The notes beneath the pieces were generated by a model that saw only the letters and a program-made list of their open reading frames with translations, was not told the DNA's origin and ran no database searches. From contig CAZFQD010000115.1 in the NCBI GenBank assembly GCA_964520885.1, positions 1-7,027 of the forward strand: a DNA stretch of 7,027 nucleotides, given 5' to 3'. The translations under genes and the position numbers were made by a program. Below are positions 5,918-7,027 of this stretch, piece by piece. The stretch is from CAZFQD01 sp964520885 (GTDB lineage Bacteria; Bacillota; Clostridia; Oscillospirales; SIG519). How positions within the stretch are numbered: the stretch's first letter is position 1; each line of letters begins with the position of its first letter.

Positions 5918-6373
5918 TTATCTTTCCTTTAACAGCTTATTAAGTTCATCCATAAATGTATTAATATCTTTAAATTGCCTATAAACAGAGGCAAATCTAA
6001 CATATGCAACGCCATCAATTTCTTTTAACTTTTCCATTGCAAGCTCTCCAATTCTACCGGAGAAGACTTCTCTTTCAAGAGAATTACAAAGAATTTGCTC
6101 AATTTCATCAACCGCTTTTTCAATAACTGAAATGGGAACAGGGCGTTTTTCGCATGCTTTAACAAGTCCCGAAAGAAGTTTATCTCTATTAAAAGATTGA
6201 CGCGTCTTATCCTTTTTAACCACAATAATAGGTATATTTTCAATCATTTCATAAGTTGTAAAACGATTAGAACAGCTAAGACACTCTCTTCTTCTTCGAA
6301 TTTTCCCTCCCTCATCAGTAGGGCGACTGTCAATAACCTTGCTTTCCTCAAAACCACAAAAAGGACATCTCAA
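5918..6373 (-). CDS. nrdR: Transcriptional repressor NrdR of ribonucleotide reductase genes
   Basis: NrdR senses ATP/dATP and represses ribonucleotide reductase operons by binding NrdR boxes. I place the start at TTG (6371-6373), giving a 151-residue protein beginning MRCPFCG as in most family members. A GTG three codons upstream (6380-6382) would add VLL but falls inside the best ribosome site, GGGGTG. The zinc ribbon has Cys3, Cys6, Cys31 and Cys34, with the typical IRRRRECLSCSNRFTTYE (25-42). The ATP-cone domain follows (about 47-137), with VVKKDKTRQSFNRDKLLSGLVKACEKRPV starting at 51 and VAYVRFASVYRQFKDI near 122-137. Length and motifs are complete, so the protein should be functional. 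No nrd gene is in the window; its targets must be elsewhere. It is followed at once by the PHP gene. Confidence 0.96.
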   Translation of the reverse strand: MRCPFCGFEESKVIDSRPTDEGGKIRRRRECLSCSNRFTTYEMIENIPIIVVKKDKTRQSFNRDKLLSGLVKACEKRPVPISVIEKAVDEIEQILCNSLEREVFSGRIGELAMEKLKEIDGVAYVRFASVYRQFKDINTFMDELNKLLKER

Positions 6374-6379
6374 AAGAAC

Positions 6380-6385
6380 CACCCC
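6380..6385 (-). promoter_or_regulatory. Ribosome-binding site deciding the nrdR TTG start
   Basis: On the minus strand GGGGTG matches the core of the anti-Shine-Dalgarno pairing region with one G-U wobble. It is spaced 6 bases (GTTCTT) from TTG at 6373. The alternative GTG start is made of the last three bases of this same site and has only a poor purine run upstream. Confidence 0.6.
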
Positions 6386-6396
6386 AATCTTTTTAA

Positions 6397-6531
6397 TTAG
6401 GAATTAGGAATGAGGAATTAGTAATTGTTGTAATAGAGCCGTTTTATTGATTTAATTGCCAATTGTGAGTTTTAATTTCTAACTCCACACTCTGCTCTTA
6501 ACTTTCAATTTTCCACTTTCCACTTTCCACT
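6397..6531. repeat. Intergenic element bounded by inverted 7-base repeat arrays
   Basis: The 165-base space between nrdR and the P-loop gene holds no reading frame. Its left end is four 7-base units: TTAGGAA twice, then TGAGGAA and TTAGTAA (6397-6424). Its right end is ACTTTCA, ATTTTCC, ACTTTCC, ACTTTCC (6501-6528), with looser units of the same period reaching back to about 6480. On the opposite strand the right units read GGAAAGT or GGAAAAT, so both ends are GGAA-containing heptads in inverted orientation. The GGAA blocks at 6400-6403, 6407-6410 and 6414-6417 face TTCC at 6525-6528, 6518-6521 and 6511-6514 in register, and AATTG (6423-6427) faces CAATT (6506-6510). The core (about 6428-6480) is AT-rich with one GAGCCG. 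It resembles small dispersed intergenic repeats; copy number elsewhere in the genome cannot be seen here. Confidence 0.6.
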
Positions 6532-6538
6532 AAAATAA

Positions 6539-6952
6539 TTATGCAACAAAATGTTTTTTTACATTTTCAGGAAGTGCTGAACTATCTCCTGATGCTGTAA
6601 TCACTATAGATTTGCCTTCGTTTTCAATTAGATTATTGAGTTTAAATAAAAATTTCTCAAATTCAACTAAATCATCAGAGCAAATTTTCAAAATACTGTC
6701 TATGTAAATAGAGGTAATATCATAATCACTTGCAATAATACCGCAAATAAAGCCAAAAAATGAATTAAAATCCTTCACATCATATTCTGAAATATCAATC
6801 AATCTAACATTGTGTTTTATATCAAATTGAAGTTTCTTCCCTTTTTCTATGCAAATTACATCTCCTTGGTCAACATCTGCAGAGGTATTTACCATTTCAA
6901 TTAACAACTTTGTTTTGCCAGAGCCTTTATGCCCCATAATTAATTTTAACAT
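6539..6952 (-). CDS. Small P-loop NTPase-like protein of unknown function
   Basis: A 137-residue protein with a perfect Walker A motif, GHKGSGKT (7-14), right after the first beta strand (MLKLIM). A second strand (DVICIEKG, 31-38) and a Walker B-like strand ending in Asp (SIYID, 81-85) follow. The Asp is followed by Ser rather than the Glu usual in active ATPases. A last strand SIVITAS (115-121) could carry a sensor position. I recognise the type as a short conserved protein of Clostridia sometimes labelled 'ATP-binding' or, doubtfully, 'twitching motility PilT'. It is far too short for PilT and lacks its other motifs. The ribosome site GGGAGGGG (6959-6966) is strong and well spaced to ATG. 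It lies upstream of nrdR on the same strand, separated by the repeat element. Nucleotide binding is well supported; the function is unknown. Confidence 0.8.
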   Translation of the reverse strand: MLKLIMGHKGSGKTKLLIEMVNTSADVDQGDVICIEKGKKLQFDIKHNVRLIDISEYDVKDFNSFFGFICGIIASDYDITSIYIDSILKICSDDLVEFEKFLFKLNNLIENEGKSIVITASGDSSALPENVKKHFVA

Positions 6953-6973
6953 ATTTTTCCCCTCCCATTAGTG

Positions 6974-7019
6974 TAGGTACTGTCAAAAATTTTACTTTAA
7001 AAACAGCTGACAGCACCTA
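6974..7019. repeat. Inverted repeat upstream of the P-loop gene
   Basis: TAGGTACTGTC (6974-6984) and GACAGCACCTA (7009-7019) are complementary at 10 of 11 positions (one A-C mismatch), with a 24-base AT-rich spacer that includes the start of CAGCTG (7004-7009). It sits 22 bases before the P-loop start codon. On the minus strand the inner part of one arm reads TTGACA (6986-6981), a possible -35 box, but no good -10 box follows at 16-18 bases. It could be an operator, a leader structure or the end of a small repeat that continues past the window. The remaining bases to 7027 show nothing else. Confidence 0.45.
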
Positions 7020-7027
7020 ATTTTCGC

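Noticed and set aside
6025..6243. Minus-strand 72-codon reading frame inside nrdR
   Set aside because: It lies wholly within the conserved nrdR gene in another frame, shows no family motif and has no ribosome site of note; it is a shadow frame.
6197..6400. Plus-strand 67-codon reading frame opposite the nrdR 5' half
   Set aside because: Antisense to the conserved zinc-ribbon coding region, with a composition typical of a reversed AT-rich gene and no recognisable domain.

Overview
The window is AT-rich (roughly 70% A+T by eye) and reads as chromosomal DNA from a low-GC Gram-positive bacterium, most likely Bacillota, class Clostridia. Supporting signs are purine-rich Shine-Dalgarno sites of the AAAGGA type, TTG starts on two genes, consensus sigma-A-like promoters, an NfeD/SPFH gene pair, nrdR, and a secreted GH18 protein with a Thr-Pro linker. 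The species cannot be named from the sequence.

Layout: (1) Bases 1-66 look like the 3' end of a membrane-protein gene. A strong promoter at 100-127 then drives a two-gene membrane operon, NfeD-like (180-632) and an SPFH/stomatin-like protein (651-1583), closed by a terminator. (2) At 1673-2206 lies a decayed piece of a DUF1016/YhcG-type PD-(D/E)xK nuclease gene. It has lost its N-terminal domain, its catalytic lysine and its C-terminus. (3) A DUF3298 (RsiV/PdaC-like) gene on the minus strand is divergent from a secreted GH18 glycosidase on the plus strand. The 120-base space between them holds a nested inverted repeat and an extended -10 promoter. (4) After a long terminator hairpin comes trmB, the tRNA m7G46 methyltransferase, converging on a minus-strand block. 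(5) The minus-strand block, in transcription order, is a small P-loop protein of unknown role (6952-6539), a 160-base intergenic repeat, nrdR, and a PHP-family phosphoesterase gene only 2 bases after nrdR. A hairpin overlapping the trmB stop codon appears to terminate transcription from both sides.

Functionally this is mostly ordinary core and envelope genome: membrane-domain organisation (NfeD/SPFH), wall or glycan hydrolysis (GH18), tRNA modification (TrmB), and control of ribonucleotide reductase with nucleotide or RNA turnover (NrdR and PHP). No CRISPR array, toxin-antitoxin pair, complete insertion sequence or rRNA/tRNA gene was seen. The least ordinary item is the intergenic element at about 6397-6531. 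Its two ends are arrays of 7-base units in opposite orientation whose GGAA and TTCC cores face each other in register, so the element could fold into a periodically paired stem. The nuclease remnant is the second point of interest.
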